NCBI GenBank assembly: GCA_007131125.1
Contig: SLRE01000166.1
Span: 1 to 10,493, forward strand
Reading direction: 5' to 3'
Length of the DNA stretch: 10,493 nucleotides
Source of the DNA: Bacteroidales bacterium
GTDB taxonomy: Bacteria > Bacteroidota > Bacteroidia > Bacteroidales > UBA7960
In this document: in pieces, positions 1-7,835 of the stretch
How positions within the stretch are numbered: the first letter of the stretch is position 1
How the letters are laid out: each line of letters starts with the position of its first letter
Program-made: the position numbers and the translations under genes
Notes under the pieces: model-generated
What the model saw: only the letters and a program-made list of their open reading frames with translations
Told to the model about the DNA's origin: nothing
Database searches by the model: none

Positions 1-1278
1 ATTTTTGCAAAAAAAGGACAGCAGGTATGGACCGGGGGAGGAGATGAAAAAGCCCTTTCAAAAGGGGTTTTTGAAACTTATACCAAAGAATACCTGCGTT
101 ATTCCCAAACCATTCCCCTGGATATGTACAAGGAAAAGAACTCAGGGACCAACCTGCCGGCACAGATTGACATTCTGGCCTCAGGTGAAGATACTTATGA
201 GTTTTTATTTGTAGCCAAGGGAGGGGGCTCAGCCAACAAAACCGGTCTTTTCCAGGAAACCAAAGCCCTGTTAAATCACGAAAAGCTTGAGAAATACCTG
301 GTGGACAAGCTGAAAACCTTAGGAACCGCAGCCTGTCCTCCATACCATGTGGCCTTTGTAATCGGCGGCACTTCGGCTGAAAGTTGCCTGAAAACCGTAA
401 AACTGGCCACTGCAAAATATCTTGACAAACTTCCCACCCAGGGCAATGAAGGTGGTCAGGCTTTCAGGGACACTGCCCTGGAGCAGAAGATACTGGAAGC
501 AGCCTACAAACTCGGTATTGGTGCACAGTTTGGCGGAAAATATTTTGCCCTGGATATACGCATTATTCGTCTGCCACGGCATGGAGCATCCTGTCCGGTT
601 GGGATGGGGGTTTCCTGTGCGGCCGATCGCAACATCAAGGCCAAAATCAATAAAGAGGGAATCTGGATCGAGCAACTGGAGAAAGATCCTGGACGGTTTA
701 TCCCTGAAAAATACCGCAAGGCTGATGAGAGCGGAGCCGTGGAAATTGACCTGAACAAGCCCATGAAAGAGGTGCTGGCAGAACTTTCCAAACATCCGGT
801 TGGCACGCGCTTGTCACTGAACGGAACCATCATTGTCGGGCGCGACATTGCCCATGCAAAGCTGAAAGAACGCCTGGATGCCGGAGAGGGATTGCCCGCT
901 TACCTGAAAGACCATCCGATTTATTATGCCGGCCCCGCAAAAACCCCGGAAGGCATGCCTTCAGGATCCTTTGGCCCTACTACAGCAGGCAGGATGGATT
1001 CCTACGTGGATTTGTTTCAGCAGCACGGGGGCAGCATGGTGATGATAGCCAAAGGCAACCGAAGTCAGGCGGTTACCGATGCCTGCAAAAAATACGGCGG
1101 CTTTTACCTCGGCAGCATCGGTGGTCCGGCCGCTCTGCTGGCTCAGGAAAACATCAAAAAAGTTGAACTCCTTGAATATCCGGAGCTGGGAATGGAAGCC
1201 ATTTACCGCATTGAAGTGGAAAACTTTCCGGCCTTCATCCTTGTGGATGATAAAGGAAATGACTTTTACCGCATGTAA
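1..1278 (+). CDS. fumA: Fumarate hydratase class I ([4Fe-4S], single-chain), 5' end cut off by window
   Basis: Catalyses the reversible hydration of fumarate to L-malate in the cytoplasm (TCA cycle or reductive branch). The frame is open from base 1, so the ATG at 124 is an internal methionine and the true start lies upstream. Compared from memory with the 548-residue E. coli FumA, the window begins near residue 113, and 425 codons are present. Two of the three cluster cysteines are visible: the Cys of GTAACPPYH (codon 334-336, E. coli C224) and the second Cys of SCPVGMGVSC (codon 616-618, C318). The first, in the PTCQDTG motif, should lie a few residues off the left edge. Other family blocks are AKGGGSANKT, LPRHGAS, RLSLNGTIIVGRDIAHAK, YYAGPAKTPEG, GPTTAGRMDSYVD and IGGPAALLAQ. 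The C-terminal lyase half is complete and ends FILVDDKGNDFYRM, about 11 residues shorter than FumA. No frameshift is seen. fumC follows on the same strand after 117 bases. Confidence 0.96.
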   Translation: MFAKKGQQVWTGGGDEKALSKGVFETYTKEYLRYSQTIPLDMYKEKNSGTNLPAQIDILASGEDTYEFLFVAKGGGSANKTGLFQETKALLNHEKLEKYLVDKLKTLGTAACPPYHVAFVIGGTSAESCLKTVKLATAKYLDKLPTQGNEGGQAFRDTALEQKILEAAYKLGIGAQFGGKYFALDIRIIRLPRHGASCPVGMGVSCAADRNIKAKINKEGIWIEQLEKDPGRFIPEKYRKADESGAVEIDLNKPMKEVLAELSKHPVGTRLSLNGTIIVGRDIAHAKLKERLDAGEGLPAYLKDHPIYYAGPAKTPEGMPSGSFGPTTAGRMDSYVDLFQQHGGSMVMIAKGNRSQAVTDACKKYGGFYLGSIGGPAALLAQENIKKVELLEYPELGMEAIYRIEVENFPAFILVDDKGNDFYRM

Positions 1279-1395
1279 CTTCCGGTAAAGGTTTTTTGAA
1301 CCTGTCGCCATTTCGGCTGTTTAATTCATAAACAATCTTTCTGCCCTGTTCGTGATGTAAATCCGGATGGGGCAGTCTTTAAAAAAGCAATTGCT

Positions 1396-2778
1396 ATGGA
1401 ATACAGGACAGAAACCGACACCATGGGTGCCTTGAAGGTTCCGGCTGATAAATACTGGGGTGCACAAACTCAGCGCTCCCTTCAAAACTTTAAAATCGGA
1501 AAGGAAAAGATGCCGGTGGAGGTCATCGGGGCTTTTGCCCTGTTAAAGAAAGCGGCAGCCCTGGTGAACCTGGAAATGGAAGTGCTGGATGAAGACATTG
1601 CCCACCCGGTGATTCAGGCCTGTGACGAGATCCTTGCCGGAAAGCTGGATGATCACTTTCCGCTGGTGGTATGGCAAACCGGAAGCGGAACCCAAACCAA
1701 CATGAACCTGAACGAGGTGATCGCCAACCGTGCCCACGAGATAATGGGCGGTGCCCTGGATGATAACCGGAAAAAGGTTCACCCCAACGACCATGTCAAC
1801 AAATCGCAGTCATCCAACGACACCTTTCCAACGGCCATGCATATTGCGGCCTGCAAACTGCTATACGAAAACACCCTTCCCGGGCTGAAAAAGTTACGGG
1901 ATTCCCTGGAAGAAAAATCAAAAGAGTTTTCAGAAATTGTAAAAACCGGCCGAACCCATATGATGGATGCCACTCCCCTGACTCTGGGGCAGGAGTTCTC
2001 TGGTTATGTGGCCCAGCTGGATCATGGCATTCACGGTCTTGAAAATACCCTGCCGCATCTGCATGAGCTGGCCCTCGGCGGAACGGCCGTGGGGACCGGC
2101 ATCAACGCCCCGAAAGGATTTGACCGCAAAGTGGCATTAAAGATTGCCGAACTTACCGGTTATCCCTTTCTTACGGCTCCCAATAAGTTTGAAGCGCTTT
2201 CGGCCCACGATGCGGTGGTACAAACCAGCGGAGCCCTGAAAACTCTTGCGGTAAGCCTTATGAAAATAGGGAATGACATCCGCTTGCTGGCTTCCGGTCC
2301 GCGATGTGGCATTGGCGAATTGGTGCTTCCTGCCAATGAGCCGGGAAGCAGCATCATGCCCGGAAAAGTAAACCCTACCCAGCCTGAGGCCCTTACCATG
2401 GTGGCCGCCCAGGTAATCGGAAACGATGCCGCCATTGCGGTTGGGGGAATGAACGGGCATTTTCAGCTGAATGTTTTTAAACCCATGATGATCTACAACC
2501 TGCTGCAATCAGCCATGCTTATCGGAGACGCCTGTGTTTCCTTTTCCGAAAAATGCGTAGAAGGCATTGTACCCGGTAAAAAGCAGATACAGGCTCATCT
2601 TGAAAACTCCCTGATGCTGGTAACTGCCCTGAATCCTCATATTGGCTATGACAATGCAGCGAAGATCGCCAAAAAAGCCCATGAAGAGAACCTTACCCTA
2701 AAAGAAGCTGCAATATCGCTTGGGCTGGTGGGAGAAAAGGATTTCGACAAATGGACCGACCCCTCCAAAATGGTATAA
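1396..2778 (+). CDS. fumC: Fumarate hydratase class II (FumC)
   Basis: Metal-independent, homotetrameric fumarase of the aspartase/fumarase superfamily. At 460 residues it has normal length and its numbering coincides with E. coli FumC. Visible motifs are WQTGSGTQTNMN (93-104), NKSQSSNDTFPTAMH (135-149), KTGRTHMMDATPLTLGQ (183-199, with His188, classically implicated in proton transfer) and the superfamily signature GSSIMPGKVNPT (317-328), with Ser318 in the mobile loop and Lys324 and Asn326 as substrate ligands. The fumarase rather than aspartase call rests on overall similarity and on the HMMDATPLTLGQ and PTQPEALTMV segments. The start is the first ATG of the open frame and gives the expected N-terminus (YRTETDTMG). 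It is preceded by an AT-rich stretch with no Shine-Dalgarno. The gene follows the class I fumarase in the same direction and ends seven bases before the stem-loop at 2785. Whether the two fumarases share a transcript is unresolved. Confidence 0.97.
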   Translation: MEYRTETDTMGALKVPADKYWGAQTQRSLQNFKIGKEKMPVEVIGAFALLKKAAALVNLEMEVLDEDIAHPVIQACDEILAGKLDDHFPLVVWQTGSGTQTNMNLNEVIANRAHEIMGGALDDNRKKVHPNDHVNKSQSSNDTFPTAMHIAACKLLYENTLPGLKKLRDSLEEKSKEFSEIVKTGRTHMMDATPLTLGQEFSGYVAQLDHGIHGLENTLPHLHELALGGTAVGTGINAPKGFDRKVALKIAELTGYPFLTAPNKFEALSAHDAVVQTSGALKTLAVSLMKIGNDIRLLASGPRCGIGELVLPANEPGSSIMPGKVNPTQPEALTMVAAQVIGNDAAIAVGGMNGHFQLNVFKPMMIYNLLQSAMLIGDACVSFSEKCVEGIVPGKKQIQAHLENSLMLVTALNPHIGYDNAAKIAKKAHEENLTLKEAAISLGLVGEKDFDKWTDPSKMV

Positions 2779-2784
2779 AAAAAA

Positions 2785-2812
2785 GAGAGGCTGATAAAAA
2801 AACCAGCCTCTC
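2785..2812. terminator. Bidirectional intrinsic terminator between converging fumC and gldN
   Basis: A perfect 9-bp stem, GAGAGGCTG (2785-2793) with CAGCCTCTC (2804-2812), closes a 10-base A-rich loop. Read on the minus strand, the stem is followed at once by eight or more T residues (complement of 2777-2784), so it is a textbook terminator for the gld operon. On the plus strand the T run begins only at 2822, nine bases past the stem, so termination of fumC is probably weaker. The T run for the minus strand overlaps the last base or two of the fumC stop codon. Confidence 0.9.
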
Positions 2813-2833
2813 CTTGATCAATTTTTTTGGGGG

Positions 2834-3679
2834 TTACCACTCCCAGAGGTCGTGCTCGAAGTTTCGTATTTCTTCTTTAACCCTTTCTGCTTCCAGCAGG
2901 GCATCCAGACCTGAATAATATTCCGTGATGCGCCTGTCGTGGACGCTGGACTCCTTATAGATGTAGCTGCTGAAAAACCTGCGAATAAACAGATCATCGT
3001 AAGAGATGCGCTGCGCATCGTTGTGGCGGTTAAAAACTTCCGCATTTACCAACACATTGCGTGCCTCGGGGTAATAGACCCAGAACAGAGGCTCGTCTCC
3101 CCTGGATTCACCGGTAACGGGGTCAATGGCTTCCCTAACCGGGCAAATTCCCAGGATGCGCACATCCAGAACTGACCTTTTGCTGTCGAAAAACCATTCT
3201 TCCTTGATCCTGTAGCGCATTACATCGGCCGGATCGAAAGAGATGGTAATGGTGGTATCAAACTCTTCGTAAGGGGGCTCGGGGCGCTGTGCCGTAATGG
3301 TTTCGGTTCTTTCCAGCTGGGACATCAGGGCATCCACGCTAAGAGGAACGGTAAAATCATCGGTTGTAACATCATAAGCGGTTATAGAGCCTTCCCGGAT
3401 TCCATCCATCAAAACCTGGATGAGGTTTCTTCTGCCATCTGAGGGATTAATGGGGAAATACAGCGTTTGATTCATTTTTTCCCTCAGGTCAATCACCTGC
3501 CAGACCCTTTTGGCCCAAAGCACATCTGCTTCTCGCACGTAAGGCAACACAGCGGGTCTTTTCTCCTGTATCATCATTCTGTCATAAAAACCGTCGCGAG
3601 GTTCTTCAATAACCTGGGCATTGCCATTCACAGAAAAAGCCAATCCCAGAAAAATGAAAATTAAAAATGTTCTTACCAT
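2834..3679 (-). CDS. gldN: GldN/PorN, periplasmic T9SS ring component
   Basis: GldN (PorN in Porphyromonas gingivalis) binds the lipoprotein GldK/PorK to form the large ring beneath the outer membrane and contacts the periplasmic end of GldM. The chosen start gives 281 residues with a signal peptide (MVRTFLIFIFLGLAFSVNGNA, likely cut before Gln22). Family blocks are VREADVLWAKRVWQVIDLRE (48-67), DGIREGSITAYD (92-103), YRIKEEWFFD (156-165), RSVLDVRILGI (168-178), LFWVYYPEAR (198-207), a central FNRHND (216-221) and the C-terminal FEHDLWEW. The frame stays open upstream to 3808, but the extra codons lie inside gldM, encode no export signal, and would place the real signal peptide internally. 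A GGAGG seven bases before 3679 also supports the shorter start. It is the last gene of the operon, 19 bases after gldM, and ends 21 bases before the terminator. It is somewhat shorter than the Flavobacterium protein as I recall it. Confidence 0.95.
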   Translation of the reverse strand: MVRTFLIFIFLGLAFSVNGNAQVIEEPRDGFYDRMMIQEKRPAVLPYVREADVLWAKRVWQVIDLREKMNQTLYFPINPSDGRRNLIQVLMDGIREGSITAYDVTTDDFTVPLSVDALMSQLERTETITAQRPEPPYEEFDTTITISFDPADVMRYRIKEEWFFDSKRSVLDVRILGICPVREAIDPVTGESRGDEPLFWVYYPEARNVLVNAEVFNRHNDAQRISYDDLFIRRFFSSYIYKESSVHDRRITEYYSGLDALLEAERVKEEIRNFEHDLWEW

Positions 3680-3686
3680 GATTAAA

Positions 3687-3691
3687 CCTCC
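3687..3691 (-). promoter_or_regulatory. Canonical Shine-Dalgarno (GGAGG) of gldN
   Basis: On the minus strand GGAGG lies seven bases before the gldN ATG, within the 19-base gldM-gldN gap, embedded in A/T-rich sequence. It decides the gldN start. It stands out because the other complete genes of the window have no comparable motif near their starts. Confidence 0.75.
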
Positions 3692-3698
3692 AAAATTT

Positions 3699-5282
3699 TT
3701 AATTAATAGTGAGACTGATGGGGGGCAAAGTCCTTGTTCTTCCATCAGGCCCCGGTTTTGTTGTAATATTTTCAAAAATAATCCGCTGCCCCCGGCTGGC
3801 ATTTTCAATGACCTGTGTCATTTCAGGGGTCAATTGGTTGCTTTCTCCCCTGAAAGTTCTGAAGTCACCGGCAATAGTAGTAGCCATTGTAAATGAGGCA
3901 ATTTCAAAATTCATGTCAAACTCAAAGCCTTCCAGTCTTGGAATAATGGCTCTTGCAAGAACCAGCTCATCCCTGGAAACCCTTCCTTCGCGCCGTCCGG
4001 CAATGTATGCCACCGGGTCGGGAACGGTACGTACCCTGAAGTTGGATGCGCCAAGGGTTCTGGTTTCCCCTTCAATAAGGGCTCTCACGGTAACGGTAGC
4101 TTCCCGGGTTCCGGGCTCAATGCGTACAATGTAGCTGCCGTCGCGCTGCCTCACCAGCTCTCCTCCGGAGGAGATGGTGGGACGAAGGTTTTCTGTGGCG
4201 ACTCCCGGAGCTGAAATAGATACGGGGTTATCCACACCTATGTAGAAAAGGTTCATTGCATCAGCAGATACTGTTGCAGTAGGTCTTTCTACGGTATATT
4301 GTGTAGAGAATGGGTATTCCTGAACCACTCCTGCGGGGGAGGTAACCCTGATCACCCCGCTGTGGCTTCTTGTACCGGTTGAGGTTGCAGGAACACGAAG
4401 TCTTCCCACCCCATCGGAAACCGGAATACTTCGCCCGTCAACAATAACTTCCGGGGTCATGCGGGTATCATAAGCGGCAACAAATACATCGGCTTCAAAG
4501 TGATCGCCCTGCATTACAATCTGACTGCTTGGAACTACCCTTGCGGCAATTTCGTCAAAACGGAAGTCGCCGGCAGTAATCAGGTCAAACAGCATGCTGA
4601 TGGCATCAAATTCTGCGTTGCGCACTTCGGTGATCAGCCTGCTAAGATTGGTTGCCACTGCTACGGAAATTACACGGTCGAAATTAAGCTGTTGCCATGT
4701 AACCTGCCGGTCCTGCACATAAAAGGGACCTTCTACATCAAGGCTCAGGGTAAGGGACTGATCGTGGGTACCGAGAATGCTGTCAATTTCACTGATAAAA
4801 CCGGCAATTTTTTCCCGCAATTCATAAGCCCTGGTTCCTGGGCCTCCGGGTCTTCCTGTAGGGTCTTCACTGTGTTCTACCAACCAAAAACGGGAAGAGG
4901 TACTGTAGTTGTCTTTGGCCCTGGAGTCCATCAGGTCCATGGTGTCTGCTTCTTCAAAAGAAATATTGTTAACGCGGGCAAGCATTTCGGTGCGATTCCG
5001 CTGAATAAAGTTTACCAGGGAGTCGGCTACGCCCCGGAGATGCATTGCCTCTCCAAAAAATGGGCGTACCAGGTCTTCCGAAATGGCCCTCTGCTCATAA
5101 AAGTCATCATAAACTTCATTGACCTTCATCTCAAAATTTTTGTTGGTCTCCTCAATACTCTTGTTGATCAGCGGAAAGGAATCAAGTACTTCCACCGATA
5201 CGTTCAGAGCCATCAGAGCCAGAAAGATGAGGTACATCAATCCGATGAGCTTTTGCCTGGGTGTTTGTTTTCCACCTGCCAT
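3699..5282 (-). CDS. gldM: GldM/PorM, periplasm-spanning T9SS motor subunit
   Basis: GldM pairs with GldL in the inner membrane and passes motor movement through the periplasm to the GldK/GldN ring. The 527-residue length fits the family. The N-terminus MAGGKQTPRQKLIGLMYLIF is nearly diagnostic. Arg9, next to the single transmembrane helix (about 12-29), matches the Arg9 of Flavobacterium johnsoniae GldM that works with the GldL glutamate. A mainly helical first periplasmic domain follows (about 35-225), then beta-rich, Ig-like domains to the C-terminus, with recurring short beta patterns such as VEGPFYVQDRQVTW, PGVATENLRPTISSGGE and YIVRIEPGTREATVTV. No signal peptidase site is expected because the helix is retained as an anchor. 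The ATG at 5282 is fixed by the conserved MAGGK start, though no Shine-Dalgarno is visible. It lies 57 bases after gldL and 19 before gldN. A long open frame on the opposite strand is an artefact of this gene. Confidence 0.96.
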   Translation of the reverse strand: MAGGKQTPRQKLIGLMYLIFLALMALNVSVEVLDSFPLINKSIEETNKNFEMKVNEVYDDFYEQRAISEDLVRPFFGEAMHLRGVADSLVNFIQRNRTEMLARVNNISFEEADTMDLMDSRAKDNYSTSSRFWLVEHSEDPTGRPGGPGTRAYELREKIAGFISEIDSILGTHDQSLTLSLDVEGPFYVQDRQVTWQQLNFDRVISVAVATNLSRLITEVRNAEFDAISMLFDLITAGDFRFDEIAARVVPSSQIVMQGDHFEADVFVAAYDTRMTPEVIVDGRSIPVSDGVGRLRVPATSTGTRSHSGVIRVTSPAGVVQEYPFSTQYTVERPTATVSADAMNLFYIGVDNPVSISAPGVATENLRPTISSGGELVRQRDGSYIVRIEPGTREATVTVRALIEGETRTLGASNFRVRTVPDPVAYIAGRREGRVSRDELVLARAIIPRLEGFEFDMNFEIASFTMATTIAGDFRTFRGESNQLTPEMTQVIENASRGQRIIFENITTKPGPDGRTRTLPPISLTIN

Positions 5283-5339
5283 AATATTGCTATATCAAAA
5301 TTTTTGCTAAAAGCTTTTCTGTCAAAAGACGAATAAAAA

Positions 5340-6389
5340 TTATTTATTTACATTGAAGTTCATTGCCGACAGCATATTTCCATAAACATTGTTGAGTGCA
5401 CGGATGTTGCTGTTGAGTTTTTCCATTTCCTGTTTGTACTGCTGGGTGTCGGCCAATGAATTGCCCATATTTTCAACCAGGGCACCTACGGTTTTCTGCA
5501 GCTTTTCTGTAGAATCCGATTGTGTGGTAGCGGCCTGAAGCTGAAGCTCATAAGCAGCATTGAGTGCAGAGAGGTTTTGTGCGGTTTTATGTAACTCTGC
5601 GTTGAAGGTTTGTCCTCCTTGTGCGGAGCTTTCCAGTGCTTCCACGGCTTTGGTGAGCAGCTCGGCATTTTTGCTGTAGCTTTCACCCAACTGGTTGTTG
5701 TATGCCGTAACGTTGCGGATACTGGAATTAAGTTCTTCGGAAGCTTTCAGGTTTTCCTTTGCAGTCTGGGCGGTTTGCTGGTAGGTTTCGCTCACCTGGT
5801 TCATGGAGGTAACAGCATTTTGAAGGCTGGCACCGTATTCCTGCGAAAGGCTGAGATCATGCTTGAGATACTCCGAGGCATTTTTGTAGGATTGACTCAA
5901 TTCCAGAACAGATTTGGAGGCTGACTCCATATTCTGGATATACTGGTCGGTGGCAACCGCTGCATTGGATATTTCGGCCAGTTTGGAGGCATTGTCGCTG
6001 AGGTTGCGCAATCCCCTTCCAAGGTTGTTGATCAGCTCAGGCCCAATGTCTGCTTCTTCCAGCAACTTATCAAGGTTGGCCGAAAGAGTAATATTCTGGG
6101 CAGATGCTGCTACCGGAACACCCCTTCTGTTGTTGGGTTCAAAAGGTTCTGCTCCTTCAATGCCACCCAGCTCCGGATATACAAGGCTCCAGTCGGGTTC
6201 TTCGTGTACCTGTTCAAAAGCGGAAAAGAAAAAAACGATGGCCTCCACGCCCATACCTACAATAAGGGCAAGGTCAGCAAAAGGCCAGTGCATAATTTTA
6301 AACAATGCACCAATAATTACAATTGAGGCGCCCCATCCGTACATCCGGGACATGAGTATTTTCCAGGTTTTTGATTTTGCAAGTTTCAT
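5340..6389 (-). CDS. gldL: GldL/PorL, inner-membrane T9SS motor subunit with long coiled-coil tail
   Basis: GldL oligomerises around the GldM transmembrane helices and converts the proton motive force into rotation. Two helices are visible at about 18-33 (YGWGASIVIIGALFKI) and 38-58 (ADLALIVGMGVEAIVFFFSAF). Glu49 in the second helix aligns with the functionally essential Glu49 of F. johnsoniae GldL. Lys31 and His34 probably match its Lys27 and His30. The family motif EPDWSLVYPEL follows at 64-74, then a conserved segment around 112-160 (DIGPELINNLGRGLRNLS and onward). The remainder to residue 349 is rich in Ser, Asn, Ala and Gln and looks like a long helical coiled coil, with a repeated pattern LNAAYELQLQAA (276-287) and LNNVYGNMLSAM (332-343). 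This tail makes it longer than the roughly 215-residue F. johnsoniae protein and nearer to PorL (about 309), lengths given from memory. The gaps are 59 bases to gldK and 57 to gldM. Confidence 0.95.
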   Translation of the reverse strand: MKLAKSKTWKILMSRMYGWGASIVIIGALFKIMHWPFADLALIVGMGVEAIVFFFSAFEQVHEEPDWSLVYPELGGIEGAEPFEPNNRRGVPVAASAQNITLSANLDKLLEEADIGPELINNLGRGLRNLSDNASKLAEISNAAVATDQYIQNMESASKSVLELSQSYKNASEYLKHDLSLSQEYGASLQNAVTSMNQVSETYQQTAQTAKENLKASEELNSSIRNVTAYNNQLGESYSKNAELLTKAVEALESSAQGGQTFNAELHKTAQNLSALNAAYELQLQAATTQSDSTEKLQKTVGALVENMGNSLADTQQYKQEMEKLNSNIRALNNVYGNMLSAMNFNVNK

Positions 6390-6448
6390 AATTTCCGGGA
6401 TGAAAAATTTGTGATTTTAATTTTTGTCTTAATCTATAACGAAATTTT

Positions 6449-7750
6449 TTAATAAACATTGGATGCACCACGACCATCTTCTCGGGAGCGTCCGGGATAC
6501 ATTTGTACCGTTCTGAAGCCTATGTAAGATTTTGCGGTATCCTGGTATTCATAGGCCCTTGTGCTTACCTGCAGGAAATATCCCACATCTTTCCATGAAC
6601 CACCGCGAACAACTTTTCTTTTCATGGAGGGCGGATCATCGGGATCAGCCTCATACTGGAAATCCAGGTTCAGGTCGTGGCCGAACACATAATAGGATTC
6701 ATCGTAGGCGTTTCTTGTCCATTCCGACACGTTTCCGGCCATATCATAAAGTCCGTAGTCGTTGGGCGGATAATGCCCTACGATGACTGTGTAGAGACCT
6801 CCATCGTCGGTATAGCGACCCCTGAGGGGTTTATAGTTTGCCAGGAAGCAACCGTCAACGTTGCGGATATAGGGTCCACCCCATGGGTAAGGGTTGAGCT
6901 CCAGGCCGCCCCTTGCAGCATACTCCCATTGGGCTTCGGAAGGCAGTGAGAAGTCCATGGCAAAAGGACGTCCACGGCTGGTCAGGTAATTGTTAAGATA
7001 CTGGGTACGCCAGATGCTGAATGCCCTTGCCTGCATCCAGTTAACTCCAACAACAGGGTAGTGGTCATAGGTTGGATGCCAGAAATACATCTTGGTCATG
7101 GGCTCATTATAAGAATAGGTAAAATCGTGAATCCATGCCAGGGTGTCAGGGTAAACCGGGGTTTCGTATTCCTTGACCAGGTCGCCTCTTGGGGTATCTC
7201 TTTCGGTGCGGCGGGCCGCACGGTTCAGGTCAATAATATGGTAACGGTAGATCAGTTTGCGGCTGTCTATTTCGCGACGGCGGAAGAACCTTTCATGTTC
7301 GGGGAGGTAGAGCTCGGAAAGGATGTCCCTTTCTTCTTCACCGTCCCAGCGGATGCGCTGATCCCAGTTGATCATCGGGGGATCCAGGGGCATGCCGTAG
7401 CGGTCTTCCATTATCAGGTGATCGTCATCAATTGCAGACAGCAGGGTATGGGCCAGGGAGTCCCTTACCCAATATACAAACTGACGGTATTGATTATTGG
7501 TGATTTCGGTTTCATCCATATAAAACGCCGGCATAGAAACGGTTTTCGAAATGGCGTTTTGTGAATAGGCAATGTCCTGATCGGATGGCCCCATGGTAAA
7601 ACTACCCATTGGGATATACACCATGCCGGGAGGATCTGAATAATGTGGATCGGGCCGGTTTTGAACCCCTGTAAGGTGTCCGCGGCCTGAACGATCACAG
7701 CCGGATAAAATTACTACGGTTAAGGCGATAATGAAAGCGAATCTTTTCAT
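6449..7750 (-). CDS. gldK: GldK/PorK, outer-membrane lipoprotein of the T9SS ring (FGE-sulfatase fold)
   Basis: GldK is the lipid-anchored half of the GldK/GldN ring at the periplasmic face of the outer membrane. The 433-residue product starts with a lipoprotein signal, MKRFAFIIALTVVILSGC, whose lipobox LSGC puts the acylated cysteine at 18. The rest is a formylglycine-generating-enzyme (FGE-sulfatase) domain: MVYIPMGSFTMG (43-54), EITNNQYRQFV (82-92), PVVGVNWMQARAFSIW (232-247), LPSEAQWEYAARGG (269-282), DYGLYDMAGNVSEW (331-344), VVRGGSWKD (380-388) and IGFRTV (410-415). A charged insertion of about 110 residues (100-215) splits the domain, as is usual for GldK and not for enzymes. Only one cysteine (301) remains besides the lipobox, so the paired catalytic cysteines of true FGE are absent and the protein is structural. 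Paralogue GldJ shares the fold, but the position directly before gldL identifies GldK. Start fixed by the signal peptide; no Shine-Dalgarno seen. Confidence 0.95.
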   Translation of the reverse strand: MKRFAFIIALTVVILSGCDRSGRGHLTGVQNRPDPHYSDPPGMVYIPMGSFTMGPSDQDIAYSQNAISKTVSMPAFYMDETEITNNQYRQFVYWVRDSLAHTLLSAIDDDHLIMEDRYGMPLDPPMINWDQRIRWDGEEERDILSELYLPEHERFFRRREIDSRKLIYRYHIIDLNRAARRTERDTPRGDLVKEYETPVYPDTLAWIHDFTYSYNEPMTKMYFWHPTYDHYPVVGVNWMQARAFSIWRTQYLNNYLTSRGRPFAMDFSLPSEAQWEYAARGGLELNPYPWGGPYIRNVDGCFLANYKPLRGRYTDDGGLYTVIVGHYPPNDYGLYDMAGNVSEWTRNAYDESYYVFGHDLNLDFQYEADPDDPPSMKRKVVRGGSWKDVGYFLQVSTRAYEYQDTAKSYIGFRTVQMYPGRSREDGRGASNVY

Positions 7751-7835
7751 GGCAGCTTAAAGTTTTATGACCACTGAAATATTGTTGTTATTGGTTTTAA
7801 CGATTTTTTTTTATCAAGGTTACAATCCTGCAAAA

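Noticed and set aside
1289..1303. Small hairpin AGGTT-TTTTG-AACCT after the class I fumarase
   Set aside because: Only five base pairs and no T run follows; too weak to call a terminator, so fumarase co-transcription stays open.
1341..1375. CTGCCC/GGGCAG inverted repeat enclosing ATCCGGAT, just upstream of fumC
   Set aside because: Six-bp stem with a 23-base loop and no supporting promoter or riboswitch features; likely chance.
3680..3808. Upstream extension of gldN to an earlier in-frame ATG
   Set aside because: The added 43 residues overlap gldM out of frame, would bury the signal peptide, and lack the GGAGG that supports the start at 3679.
4500..5336. 278-codon open frame on the plus strand, opposite gldM
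   Set aside because: It is wholly antisense to a clearly recognised gene, has no family motifs or start signal, and its protein is a patchwork typical of a shadow frame.
6449..7750. Formylglycine-generating enzyme / sulfatase-modifying factor reading of the gldK product
   Set aside because: Lipobox, the large insertion, absence of the catalytic cysteine pair and the gldLMN context identify GldK.
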